Notes: a model not told the origin generated them from the sequence alone. Positions 5,573 through 13,579 are shown, counted from the first letter of the stretch. The stretch is DNA of 15,984 nucleotides from CALBZH01 sp964538515 (GCA_964538515.1 CAZIEW010000090.1:1-15984); one strand, 5' to 3'. Translations and numbers: made by a program.

Positions 5573-8257
5573 ATGGAAGTGATCACGACCCACGTGAATG
5601 CGGACTTCGACGCGATGGCTTCCATGATTGCAGCGAAGAAGCTCTACCCCGATGCCGCCTTGGTCTTCCCCGGATCCCAGGAACGGACCCTGCGGAATTT
5701 CTTTATCAAGTCCACCATGTACCTGTATGACTTCCGGAGGATCCGGGACCTGGATCTCGACGAAGTCCGGCGTCTGATCATCGTGGACACGCGGCAAATG
5801 TCCCGGATCGGCCGATTCGACTCGCTGATCGGGCGCGAAGGGATTGAAATCATCATCTACGACCACCATCCGGACGCAGCGGACGACATCCAGGCCGACC
5901 ACCTTATTTGGAAGCCCGTCGGAGCCAGCGTGACGATCCTGACCCAGATCCTCCGCGAGCGCCAGATCGCGCTCACCCCCGAAGAAGCGACCCTCCTCAG
6001 CCTCGGGCTTTTTGAGGACACGGGCTCTTTCACCTTCAACTCAACCACGCCCGAGGATTTCGAAGCCGCAGCCTACCTGCGCCGCTGTGGGGCGGACCTC
6101 AACGTGATCTCCGACATCATCAGCCAAGAGCTTACACCCGAGCAGGTAACCGTGCTGAACGAGATGATTCACACGGCGAAAACGATGAACATTCACGGCA
6201 TCGACGTCTGCGTGGTCTCGGTTTCCCTTGAGAAGTACCTGGGGGACTTCGCCCTGCTCGTCCACAAATTCAAGGACATCCATAACCTCGATGTGGTGTT
6301 CGCGCTCGCTCGCATGGACGACCGGATCTACCTGGTCGGCCGGAGCCGCATCCCTGAAGTGAACGCCGGCCAGATCGCCTCGTTTTTCGACGGCGGAGGC
6401 CACGCGACCGCTGCATCCGCCGCCATCAAGGACCTGACCCTCGTGCAGGCCGAAAACCGCCTGATCGAGGTCCTGAGAAGCTGCATCAACCCCTTTCCCA
6501 CGGCCGAGCACCTCATGACGAGCCCCGCCATCACGGTGGACATCAATGCCACCATCGGGGAGGCTGAGCAGGTGATGGTCAAGTACAACATCAACTCCAT
6601 GCCCGTCCTGGAGAACGGCAAAGTCGCGGGCGTGATCAACCGCCAGTTTCTGGAAAAGGCCATTTTTCACGGACTTCAAAAGCAGTCCATGCGGGAGTTC
6701 CTGAACCCGGACTTTGCGATCGTCCAGCCGACGGCGACGCTGCTCGAGATCCAAACCTACCTCGTCGAGCATCAGCAGCGGATCCTCCCCGTGGTCCAGG
6801 ACGGCGACCTGGTCGGCGTCATCACGCGCAGGGACCTGCTGAACTTTCTGGTGAGCGACCAGTCGGTCACCCCTCGGCCCCTGTACGGCGAACGGGACGG
6901 AGCCCAGACCCAGGCCCACTGGCCCAAGCGCAAGAACGTCGCGGGCGCCCTGCGGGAACAGCTTTCGCGCCCCATTATCGATCGCCTCAAGCGGTTCGGT
7001 GACCACGCCGAGCGGCTTCATTTCAAGGCCTACATCGTCGGCGGCTTCGTGCGCGATCTATTGCTGCGTCGACCGAACCTGGACATCGATATCGTCGTCG
7101 AAGGCGACGCCATCGAGTTCGCCCGCACGTTCGCCCAGGAGCACGACGTCCGCATTCGCAGTCACAAGAAGTTCAACACGGCCATGATCATTTTTCCGGA
7201 CGGGCTGCGCGTGGACGTCGCCACCGCCCGGTACGAATACTACCAGCACCCCGCCGCGCTCCCCGTTGTGGAGGCCGGCTCGCTTAAGCTCGACCTCTAC
7301 CGGCGGGATTTCACGATCAACACCCTCGCGATCGGGCTCAATCCGGACCAGTTCGGCCACCTCATCGACTTCTTCGGCGGGCAGCGGGACCTGAAGGACA
7401 AGGCCATCCGCGTCCTGCACAACTTGAGCTTCGTCGAGGACCCCACGCGGATCCTGCGGGCGCTTCGCTTCGAGCAGCGATTCGGCTTTCGCATCGGAAA
7501 GCAGACCACGGCCCTGATCCGTAACGCCATCCGCATGGGACTTCTCCAGAAGATAGGCGGGTATCGGTTGTTCCATGAAGTGCAGCTGATCCTCATGGAG
7601 GACGATCCGGTCCCGGTTCTCCGCCGTATGGCTGAGCACGGAGTCCTGGCGGTCTTTTCGCCCAAGATGCGCTTCGACCAGAAGATGGAGGACCTCTTCG
7701 CCCGTTTGAAGGAAGTCATCTCGTGGTACGGGCTGAGCTTTCTCGGAGAGCCCCTCGAGCCCTGGTGGGTTTATTTCCTGGGCCTCATGACGCGGCTCCC
7801 CAAGGAGGATCTCGTCGAGGCATTGGCCCGGCTCGAGCTCACGCCCACGCTGTGCGAGCGTCTCCAGTGGGTTTACAGGCGCGCGGAGGAGGTCCTGTGG
7901 GGGCTTTTCCAGTTGCCCGATTACCGACCGAGTGATATCTATCGGGCTCTTCAGCCCTTTAAAGCCGAGGAGCTGCTTTTCCTGATGGCAAGAACGCAGC
8001 GTGAAGAAACCCGAAAGACGATCAGCCATTATATGAGCCGCTACCGCGGGATGAAGTCCGAGATTCGCGGCCAGGATCTAAAGGACCTGGGCGTTCCGCC
8101 CGGGCCCGTCTACAAGAAGATCCTGGAAGAGATCCTCGACGGGCGCTTGAATGGCGAGCTGAAAAGCCGCCAGGACGAGCTGGATTACATTCTGCGCCAG
8201 TACCCAGGGATTTTCAAGACGGCCCCGGACGGGCGAATCCCGTGGCCGGCGGAGTGA
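5573..8257 (+). CDS. DHH phosphoesterase / CBS pair / tRNA nucleotidyltransferase (poly(A) polymerase) fusion
   Basis: This 894-aa protein joins three functions. Residues 1-300 are a DHH/DHHA1 phosphoesterase with HVNADFDAMAS (7-17), VDTRQ (71-75), DHH (97-99), EDTGSFTF (148-155) and GGGHATAASA (274-283). Residues 313-430 hold two CBS domains, likely nucleotide sensors. From about 480 there is a class II CCA/poly(A)-polymerase nucleotidyltransferase: GGFVRDLLL (490-498), the catalytic pair in DIDIV (504-508), RRDF (577-580) and EDPTR (622-626), the template motif, followed by the helical neck and body. It should add A or CCA to tRNA 3' ends, with the DHH part perhaps acting as a nuclease or oligonucleotide phosphatase. 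The same architecture is known in Desulfobacterota, where CCA addition may be split between separate enzymes. AGGA upstream of 5573 supports the start. Ten bases separate it from the M50 protease gene, so they are probably co-transcribed. A-adding and CCA-adding specificity cannot be told apart here. Confidence 0.92.
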   Translation: MEVITTHVNADFDAMASMIAAKKLYPDAALVFPGSQERTLRNFFIKSTMYLYDFRRIRDLDLDEVRRLIIVDTRQMSRIGRFDSLIGREGIEIIIYDHHPDAADDIQADHLIWKPVGASVTILTQILRERQIALTPEEATLLSLGLFEDTGSFTFNSTTPEDFEAAAYLRRCGADLNVISDIISQELTPEQVTVLNEMIHTAKTMNIHGIDVCVVSVSLEKYLGDFALLVHKFKDIHNLDVVFALARMDDRIYLVGRSRIPEVNAGQIASFFDGGGHATAASAAIKDLTLVQAENRLIEVLRSCINPFPTAEHLMTSPAITVDINATIGEAEQVMVKYNINSMPVLENGKVAGVINRQFLEKAIFHGLQKQSMREFLNPDFAIVQPTATLLEIQTYLVEHQQRILPVVQDGDLVGVITRRDLLNFLVSDQSVTPRPLYGERDGAQTQAHWPKRKNVAGALREQLSRPIIDRLKRFGDHAERLHFKAYIVGGFVRDLLLRRPNLDIDIVVEGDAIEFARTFAQEHDVRIRSHKKFNTAMIIFPDGLRVDVATARYEYYQHPAALPVVEAGSLKLDLYRRDFTINTLAIGLNPDQFGHLIDFFGGQRDLKDKAIRVLHNLSFVEDPTRILRALRFEQRFGFRIGKQTTALIRNAIRMGLLQKIGGYRLFHEVQLILMEDDPVPVLRRMAEHGVLAVFSPKMRFDQKMEDLFARLKEVISWYGLSFLGEPLEPWWVYFLGLMTRLPKEDLVEALARLELTPTLCERLQWVYRRAEEVLWGLFQLPDYRPSDIYRALQPFKAEELLFLMARTQREETRKTISHYMSRYRGMKSEIRGQDLKDLGVPPGPVYKKILEEILDGRLNGELKSRQDELDYILRQYPGIFKTAPDGRIPWPAE

Positions 8258-8267
8258 AGCACAGCCC

Positions 8268-8933
8268 ATGATCGGAAACCTCATCGCGAACGCCTCCCTG
8301 TATGTCGTTCCCCTGCTGCTGGCCGTAACGGCCCACGAGGTCGCACACGGCTGGGTAGCGGACAAGCGCGGGGACCCCACGGCCAGAAACCTGGGCCGCA
8401 TCACGCTGAACCCGTTCGCGCACATCGACCTCGTCGGGACAATCATCCTACCGGCCATCCTGATCCTCTTTCAGATGCAGTTCCTCTTCGGCTGGGCCAA
8501 GCCGGTGCCGGTTCGCTTCGAGAACCTCCGCGGAGGGCGGAAAGACATGGCCTTGGTGGCTGCATCGGGACCGATCGCCAACCTGCTGCTGGCGGTCGCA
8601 AGCGCCCTCGTCTACCGAGCCGTGCTTGCCGGCAACGAAATGGGGCTTGCCATGACGAACGGACTCTTTGCCTTTGTCGCGGTGCCCCTGAAAAGCATGG
8701 CCGCCAAGTCGGTTGAGCTCAATCTGGTTCTCATGACCCTGAACCTGCTTCCCGTCCCTCCTTTGGACGGCGGGCGCATCCTGGTCGGCCTTTTGCCCGA
8801 AAACCTGGGGACCATGCTCGAGCACCTCGAGCGTTTCGGCCTCCTGATCGTCTTGCTTCTGATCGGAACCGACGCCTGGGGATACGTCATGCATCCGATC
8901 CTCAAAGCGTTCCTTCGTTTCTTTCTTTACTGA
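8268..8933 (+). CDS. Site-2 protease family (M50) membrane metalloprotease
   Basis: This is a polytopic membrane zinc protease of the minimal S2P-like M50 group, expected to cleave substrates within the inner membrane. The zinc motif HEVAH is at 23-27 in the first hydrophobic segment. The second metal-ligand motif NLLPVPPLDGGR is at 159-170, with D167 as ligand. GWAKPVPV (75-82) and the ASGPIANLLLAV segment (99-110) are also family hallmarks. Hydrophobic stretches lie at about 10-22, 55-72, 95-117, 130-165 and 188-205. At 221 aa it is typical of the compact family without a PDZ domain. Its substrate is unknown. It sits 10 bases after the fusion gene and 14 bases before trpS, an arrangement I associate with Desulfobacterota, so translational coupling is likely. 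Confidence 0.92.
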   Translation: MIGNLIANASLYVVPLLLAVTAHEVAHGWVADKRGDPTARNLGRITLNPFAHIDLVGTIILPAILILFQMQFLFGWAKPVPVRFENLRGGRKDMALVAASGPIANLLLAVASALVYRAVLAGNEMGLAMTNGLFAFVAVPLKSMAAKSVELNLVLMTLNLLPVPPLDGGRILVGLLPENLGTMLEHLERFGLLIVLLLIGTDAWGYVMHPILKAFLRFFLY

Positions 8934-8947
8934 GGAGTTATGACACG

Positions 8948-9949
8948 ATGACAGAGCGTAAGCGCATCCTGAGCGGCATGCGTCCCACGGGGCGCCTCCA
9001 TATCGGCAACCTGCACGGTGCTCTCGACAACTGGGTTCAATTGCAGAGCCAATACGAGTGCTTTTTTTTTGTGGCGGACTGGCATGCGCTGACAACCGAC
9101 TACGCCACGCCCGGTCAAATCGAAGCCAACACCTGGGACATGGTCCTGGATTGGCTCGCCGCCGGACTCGACCCCGAACGCTGCACCCTGTTCATCCAGT
9201 CGTCGGTCAAGGAGCATGCGGAGCTCTATTTGCTGCTCGCCATGATTACCCCACTCCCCTGGCTGGAGCGTAATCCGACCTACAAGGAGCAGCAGCAGCA
9301 AATCACCCAGAAAGACCTGGCCACGTACGGTTTTCTGGGCTATCCCGTCCTGCAGGCAGCCGACATCATCATCTACCGGGCCCACGGAGTCCCCGTCGGC
9401 AAGGACCAGCTCCCTCACGTGGAAATGACTCGTGAGATCGCCCGCCGCTTCAATTTCATGTACGAAAAGGAGGTCTTCCCCATCCCCGACGCCTTACTGA
9501 CGGAGGTGCCGGTCCTCCCCGGCACGGATGGACGGAAGATGAGCAAGAGCTACGGCAATTGCATTTACATCACGGAGCCGGAAGAGGTCATCACGGACAA
9601 AATCCTCAAGATGATGACCGACCCGGCGCGTGTGCGGCGCAAAGATCCCGGCGATCCCGAAAAGTGCCCGGTTTTCGCCTACCACAAGATCTACTCTTCC
9701 CACGCCGAAATTGCGGAGGTGGCCCAGGGCTGCCGCACGGCCGGGATCGGCTGCGTGGACTGCAAGAAGATTCTCATCAAGAACGTCCTGGCAAAGCTTT
9801 CCCCGATGCGGGAGAGAAGACTCCGGCTGGAAGCCAGGATGGAGGACGTTCATGAGACGATCCGGGGCGGGATCGAAGCCGCCCGCAAGGAAGCCGTCCG
9901 GACGATGGAGCTGGTTCGAAGCGCCGTCGGGATGGGTGGCGTCGTTTAG
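8948..9949 (+). CDS. trpS: Tryptophanyl-tRNA synthetase, probable Fe-S type
   Basis: The enzyme charges tRNA-Trp with tryptophan in the cytoplasm. It is a class I synthetase with the HIGH-type motif HIGN (18-21) preceded by SGMRPTGRL, and the KMSKS loop as GRKMSKSYGN (195-204). The 333-aa length is normal. In the anticodon-binding region the cysteines are C240, C262, C269 and C272, i.e. C-x21-C-x6-C-x2-C. This is almost the C-x22-C-x6-C-x2-C arrangement that ligates a [4Fe-4S] cluster in the Thermotoga maritima enzyme, so a cluster is likely. GAGG lies about 11 bases before the ATG at 8948. A run of nine T at 9062-9070 encodes three phenylalanines and does not disturb the frame. It is the third gene of the cluster starting at 5573; the cognate tRNA lies at the left edge of the window. 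Confidence 0.96.
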   Translation: MTERKRILSGMRPTGRLHIGNLHGALDNWVQLQSQYECFFFVADWHALTTDYATPGQIEANTWDMVLDWLAAGLDPERCTLFIQSSVKEHAELYLLLAMITPLPWLERNPTYKEQQQQITQKDLATYGFLGYPVLQAADIIIYRAHGVPVGKDQLPHVEMTREIARRFNFMYEKEVFPIPDALLTEVPVLPGTDGRKMSKSYGNCIYITEPEEVITDKILKMMTDPARVRRKDPGDPEKCPVFAYHKIYSSHAEIAEVAQGCRTAGIGCVDCKKILIKNVLAKLSPMRERRLRLEARMEDVHETIRGGIEAARKEAVRTMELVRSAVGMGGVV

Positions 9950-10000
9950 CCCCTGAGCAAACGAATTCCTGCGCCTTTGCCATAGGTTAAGAATCTTCTC

Positions 10001-10221
10001 TCTTCACCGCGGAGAACGCGGAGGACGCAGAGGGGGTGATCGCAACTTCTCAACACGTGTGGGCAACGGCAGGGTTGTAGTTGTAGGTCGGGTTTCTTAC
10101 CCGACACCTTGTCGGAAGAGCTGTCGGGATTGGAATCCCGACCTACTTTTTTTGAAGGTGCGGTAATCATCAAAGTACCTGTTGGATTTCTCTGCGATCT
10201 CAGCGCTCTCTGCTCTGAAAA
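10001..10221. repeat. Palindromic repeat (CACCGC family) interrupted by a second element
   Basis: The left arm at 10003-10031 (TTCACCGCGGAGAACGCGG onward) resembles the left arm at 2476-2502 with mainly A/G exchanges. The right arm at 10188-10220 (TCTCTGCGATCTCAGCGC onward) is its diverged inverted partner. In the other copy the arms are about 35 bases apart; here they are separated by about 155 bases because another inverted-repeat element (10083-10153) sits between them. No coding sequence is seen. Most of the 318-base spacer between trpS and the pseudouridine synthase gene consists of these elements. Confidence 0.65.
10083..10153. repeat. Nested inverted-repeat element (GTAGGTCGGG type), terminator-like
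   Basis: GTAGGTCGGGTTTCTTACCC (10083-10102, continuing GACA) is matched by an inverted arm at 10122-10146 that ends TCCCGACCTAC, with only a few mismatches. A run of seven T follows the right arm. The whole structure could act as an intrinsic terminator for the trpS transcript, although it also looks like a small mobile palindromic element inserted in the surrounding repeat. Confidence 0.65.
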
Positions 10222-10267
10222 TGTCCGCCACCGATCCCCTTTTCATTGGTTTGGGTGATGGCGACTC

Positions 10268-11230
10268 ATGAGGGACTGCGGTGAGGTCCGGCGTTGTTTC
10301 GAAGCGCAAGGATTCATGCTTAACAAGCATAGCTGTGAGGCCCGGTTGAGGAAAAAGAGCGAAGAACAAAGAGGGACGGTGGTCAAACGGAGGCCCAAGG
10401 CCGACCAGGCACAAGTGAGTGCTCCGAAGGAAGTGGTCCCCAAGGCGCCTCCTCCCCGGATCACGCAGGAGGAGGTCCCGTCGGGCGCCTGCATGCGTCT
10501 GCAAAAGTATTTTTCCCAGGCCGGAATCATGTCGCGACGGGCCGCCGAAGACGCCATCCAGCAGGGCCGGGTCCAGCTCAATGGACGAGTTGTGACTGCC
10601 ATGGGGGTCCAGATCGATCCGACCCGAGACGAGGTGAGGCTGGACGGGGAGCTTGTCACAGCGGCCCAGAGCCTTCACTATCTCCTCTTTTACAAGCCAA
10701 AACATTGTGTTACAACACTACGCGATCCCCAGGGACGCAAGACGGTCATGGACTACCTGCCTCCCCTGGGAGCGCGCGTGTTCCCGGTCGGCAGGCTGGA
10801 CTACGACGCCGAGGGCGCGTTGATTCTGACGAACGATGGACGTCTCGCGCACCGACTTCAGCACCCGCGCTTCGGGGTTCCCAAGGTCTACGAGATCAAG
10901 GTGAAGGGACACCCCACGGGTGAGACCCTCGACCGGCTGGCCACTGGCGTTCAGCTGGCGGAGGGCGTGACGGCACCCGCAGAGGTTTTGGTGCTTCGCT
11001 CGCTCCCTAGGGCGGTCTGGCTCAAAATCGTCCTGCACCAGGGATGGAATCGTCAGCTCAAGCGGATGGGCGAAGCCGTCGGTCACCCGGTCCTCAAGAT
11101 CAAGCGGATTGCTTACGGGCCCTTGACCCTGGGTCGCATGAAGCCGGGTGAGTGGCGACCGCTCACGGCGCTTGAGCGACGGACGCTCGAACAGGCTGCT
11201 TCCGAATCGGACAAGAGTCCCAAGCGCTGA
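10268..11230 (+). CDS. Pseudouridine synthase, RsuA/RluB family
   Basis: The product converts a specific uridine in rRNA to pseudouridine; the RluB branch modifies 23S rRNA in the peptidyl-transferase region. With the 10268 start, residues 76-130 are an S4 RNA-binding domain (MRLQKYFSQAGIMSRRAAED). The catalytic motif is VGRLDYDAEGALILTNDG (174-191) with D178 as the catalytic aspartate, and GWNRQLKRM (259-267) is the conserved C-terminal motif. The start is uncertain. The first 75 residues are not part of the family fold and begin next to a repeat. Other starts are ATG 10316 (AAGGA just upstream), GTG 10379 (GAGGG upstream, giving VVKRRPKAD) and ATG 10493, where the S4 domain begins. A short basic extension is common in this family, so 10379 is quite plausible. 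It lies 59 bases before the TPR gene. Confidence 0.9.
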   Translation: MRDCGEVRRCFEAQGFMLNKHSCEARLRKKSEEQRGTVVKRRPKADQAQVSAPKEVVPKAPPPRITQEEVPSGACMRLQKYFSQAGIMSRRAAEDAIQQGRVQLNGRVVTAMGVQIDPTRDEVRLDGELVTAAQSLHYLLFYKPKHCVTTLRDPQGRKTVMDYLPPLGARVFPVGRLDYDAEGALILTNDGRLAHRLQHPRFGVPKVYEIKVKGHPTGETLDRLATGVQLAEGVTAPAEVLVLRSLPRAVWLKIVLHQGWNRQLKRMGEAVGHPVLKIKRIAYGPLTLGRMKPGEWRPLTALERRTLEQAASESDKSPKR

Positions 11231-11289
11231 GGAAGCTGCCTTTCCACCCAGGCATCGCTTGGTAACCATCATGGAGTGCCTCCGAAGCT

Positions 11290-13314
11290 ATGAGCTCAAA
11301 GAGACGGGGTGGCTACGCTTACAGTCTCGAGGATACCCCGACGGTCGCCGGTCCCGGCCCACGGAAGCCGGACAGCAAGAAGTCGCCGTCGGGCAAGAAA
11401 ATGATTTGGGTGGTCGCGGGCATCACCGCAACAGCATTCGCCGTTCTCGCCTTTCTCTACACCGCCTCCGCGGGGCTTTCTTCCTTCTCACCGTTCCCCA
11501 AGCAGCTCATTGCGCTCCGACTTCAGCTGAACGGCAAGGAGGTGATCCTGATGCCGGGCACCCAGTGCATGGTGAATCCCAAAGACACCATCCAGCTTCA
11601 GGAGATCAAGACGGATGGATGGCTGTCCTGGGGCGTGCGTCTGGTGTCGTCGGAGCTGGACACGAAAGTGATCCGGGAGCGCACGGTCACCATCAAGGAT
11701 CTTTGGCCCAAGGAGTCCTTTGAGAAGCCCAAGACGGTCGAGATCGAGGTCCAATCCTGGAAGAACCCCATCGGGCGGGTGTCCTTCCTGATTCAACTGG
11801 ATGCGAAAGATTGGCTTCAAAAGGCGAGCGCCGCCGAAAGCGACGAGCGCAAAGCGGAATACCTCGAAAAGGCGCTCCAGGAAAATCCGGGGAATGTCCT
11901 CGTCAAGACGCAGCTGGCCGGTCTTTACTTCGAGAGCAAGAAGTACAATGAGGCCGTGAAGCTCTACAAGGAAGTCGATGAATCAGGAAAGTCGAAGACG
12001 ATTCTCGAGCGTCTGTTGTCCATTTATCAGATCCAGAACCGGGAAGACGACGCCCTGATGACCTACCTCGACCTGCTTCGCCTTTCCGAAGACCCCGAGG
12101 TATTCAAGCAGTTCCTGCAGTACGCCCAGAAGCGCAAGTCCAAAGAAGAGCTGGGACGCTTCCTGGAGCGGCATCAAAACGAAATTCCACGGGCCTTCCA
12201 GAGCTCGGTGTTCCTGGTCCTGGCCGACGTCTCGACGCAAACCAAGAACTGGCGCAAGGCGGCAGACAGCTATGAAAAGGTTATCCGCTCGGGCGTCAAG
12301 GACCCGGACGTTCTCTACAATCTCGCCGTAACCTACCAGCACAACAACGACCTGGACCGCGCCATCACGGCACTTGAGCGCTACCTGCAAAAGAACCCGG
12401 GGGACCAGAAAAGCTGGATGATGCTGGCCGAATGGCAGGAGAAAAAAGGCAGCGCATCGCAGGCCCGGAACACCTACGAAACGCTGCTCGAAAAGAACCC
12501 CCACAACAAGGAAGCTCTGGTACGGCTGCTGGCCATCCTCGAGAAGACCAACGACAAGGCGGCCCTCCAGCAGGCGTATGAAAAGATGGCCCAGCTGAAC
12601 CCGAAGGATAAGACGGTGCTCTACAACCTGGCCGTGCTCCACTACGAGGGTAAGCGCTGGCCGAAAGCCACGGAAGCCTTCGAGGCCCTCGCTGCCCAAG
12701 ACCCGAAGGACATCAAGGTCCGCAAGTATCTCCTGGACCTCTACCGCAAGCAGAAAAACCAGGAGGCCTTTCTCAAGACCCTGCAAACCCTCTCACAGCT
12801 CGAGCCGGGCAACACCGCCTATTTTGACGAGCTGTATGCGTATTACAAGGAGAAGCAGGATTACAAGGGGATGGTGTCCGCATTCCGGGAAGCGGCCGAA
12901 AAGCACCCGGATTCCACCAGCCTCCACAAGTACCTGCTGACGGGCCTCCTGGCGCAGCAGGACAAGAAAGGGGCCGTCAAGGAGCTCGAGCAGCTCATCC
13001 GGCTCGAGCCGAAAGAGCCGAAGCACGTGCGTCAGGCGGCCAATCTGTACCAGGACCTCGGCGACTACGGGCAGGCGGCCAAGAAGGTCAAACAGCTCAT
13101 GGCGTTGAAGCCCAACGAAAAGAAGCAGCTTGAAGATGAGTACCTGAACCTGGTTCGTCTCCAGATGTCGGGTGGCGAAAAGCCCAAGCCCTCGTCCACC
13201 CCCGATGCCCAACCGTCGACGGGGCAGCCGCGCTCGGTCCCCAAGCCAAAGCCACCGGCACAGCCTACGCAGCCGGCAAAGCCAGCAAAACCGGCCAAGC
13301 CCCCCGCCCAGTGA
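11290..13314 (+). CDS. Membrane-anchored TPR-repeat protein
   Basis: This 674-aa protein has a basic cytoplasmic N-terminus (about 1-37) and one transmembrane segment (about 38-60, VVAGITATAFAVLAF). A possibly beta-rich region follows (about 70-170), then a long array of tetratricopeptide repeats (about 175-610). TPR-like units are readable at VLYNLAVTYQHNNDLDRAIT (341-360), VLYNLAVLHYEGKRWPKATE (443-462) and LYQDLGDYGQAAKKV (586-600). The tail is rich in Pro, Lys and Ala (about 630-674, with PAKPAKPAKPP). With this topology the repeats would be periplasmic, where they could scaffold envelope complexes. No specific partner is visible and I assign no precise function. It follows the pseudouridine synthase gene by 59 bases, perhaps in one transcript. 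The ribosome binding site is weak; the start is the first in-frame ATG with a sensible N-terminus before the membrane segment. Confidence 0.85.
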   Translation: MSSKRRGGYAYSLEDTPTVAGPGPRKPDSKKSPSGKKMIWVVAGITATAFAVLAFLYTASAGLSSFSPFPKQLIALRLQLNGKEVILMPGTQCMVNPKDTIQLQEIKTDGWLSWGVRLVSSELDTKVIRERTVTIKDLWPKESFEKPKTVEIEVQSWKNPIGRVSFLIQLDAKDWLQKASAAESDERKAEYLEKALQENPGNVLVKTQLAGLYFESKKYNEAVKLYKEVDESGKSKTILERLLSIYQIQNREDDALMTYLDLLRLSEDPEVFKQFLQYAQKRKSKEELGRFLERHQNEIPRAFQSSVFLVLADVSTQTKNWRKAADSYEKVIRSGVKDPDVLYNLAVTYQHNNDLDRAITALERYLQKNPGDQKSWMMLAEWQEKKGSASQARNTYETLLEKNPHNKEALVRLLAILEKTNDKAALQQAYEKMAQLNPKDKTVLYNLAVLHYEGKRWPKATEAFEALAAQDPKDIKVRKYLLDLYRKQKNQEAFLKTLQTLSQLEPGNTAYFDELYAYYKEKQDYKGMVSAFREAAEKHPDSTSLHKYLLTGLLAQQDKKGAVKELEQLIRLEPKEPKHVRQAANLYQDLGDYGQAAKKVKQLMALKPNEKKQLEDEYLNLVRLQMSGGEKPKPSSTPDAQPSTGQPRSVPKPKPPAQPTQPAKPAKPAKPPAQ

Positions 13315-13400
13315 CGGGATTGACAGCCACTCCCCATGTCGCTGTTAGGAGTCAGAAGCAGCTGCAGTGCCTGACGGGATTCGGGCCTCGGAGTTTCCTA

Positions 13401-13429
13401 TTGCATGCGCTACGGTTTTGATTTATAGA
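13401..13429 (+). promoter_or_regulatory. Candidate promoter of tRNA-Val
   Basis: TTGCAT (13401-13406), a 17-base spacer and TATAGA (13424-13429) precede the tRNA 5' end by 12 bases, with a start site expected near 13436. The -35 match is weak; the spacing and position support the call. Confidence 0.45.
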
Positions 13430-13441
13430 CTCTGTGTCTTC

Positions 13442-13517
13442 GGGCGGGTAACTCAGCGGTGAGAGTGCCATCCTCACACGGTGGAAGTCGGAGGTTCGAA
13501 TCCTCTTCCGCCCACCA
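13442..13517 (+). tRNA. tRNA-Val (anticodon CAC)
   Basis: This is a full cloverleaf. The acceptor is GGGCGGG (13442-13448) pairing with TCCGCCC (13507-13513), the D arm is ACTC/GAGT, and the anticodon stem CCATC/GGTGG carries the loop CTCACAC, giving anticodon CAC, which reads GUG. The T arm is GGAGG-TTCGAAT-CCTCT. The discriminator is A and CCA is encoded (13515-13517). A strong terminator follows 11 bases later, so it is a single-gene transcript. Mobile-element remnants begin within a few hundred bases downstream, so the tRNA 3' end may have been an integration target. Confidence 0.95.
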
Positions 13518-13527
13518 GAAAAACCTT

Positions 13528-13565
13528 ACGGGGAGTCAATCCACAAAGACTGGCTCCCCGTTTTT
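13528..13565 (+). terminator. Rho-independent terminator of tRNA-Val
   Basis: ACGGGGAG (13528-13535) pairs with CTCCCCGT (13554-13561). Further pairing (CCA/TGG) is possible inside the loop, and the last stem T begins a five-T run (13561-13565). It lies 11 bases beyond the encoded CCA. Confidence 0.88.
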
Positions 13566-13579
13566 CGTTTTACATTGGT

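Noticed and set aside
9062..9070. A run of nine T in trpS as a possible slippage or programmed frameshift site.
   Set aside because: The frame is intact on both sides, the encoded FFF fits the TrpRS fold, and no alternative product is evident.
13312..13381. A ten-base direct repeat (TGACGGGATT) at 13312 and 13372, possibly an attachment site or target duplication.
   Set aside because: It is short, flanks no element, and overlaps the end of the TPR gene; chance is sufficient.
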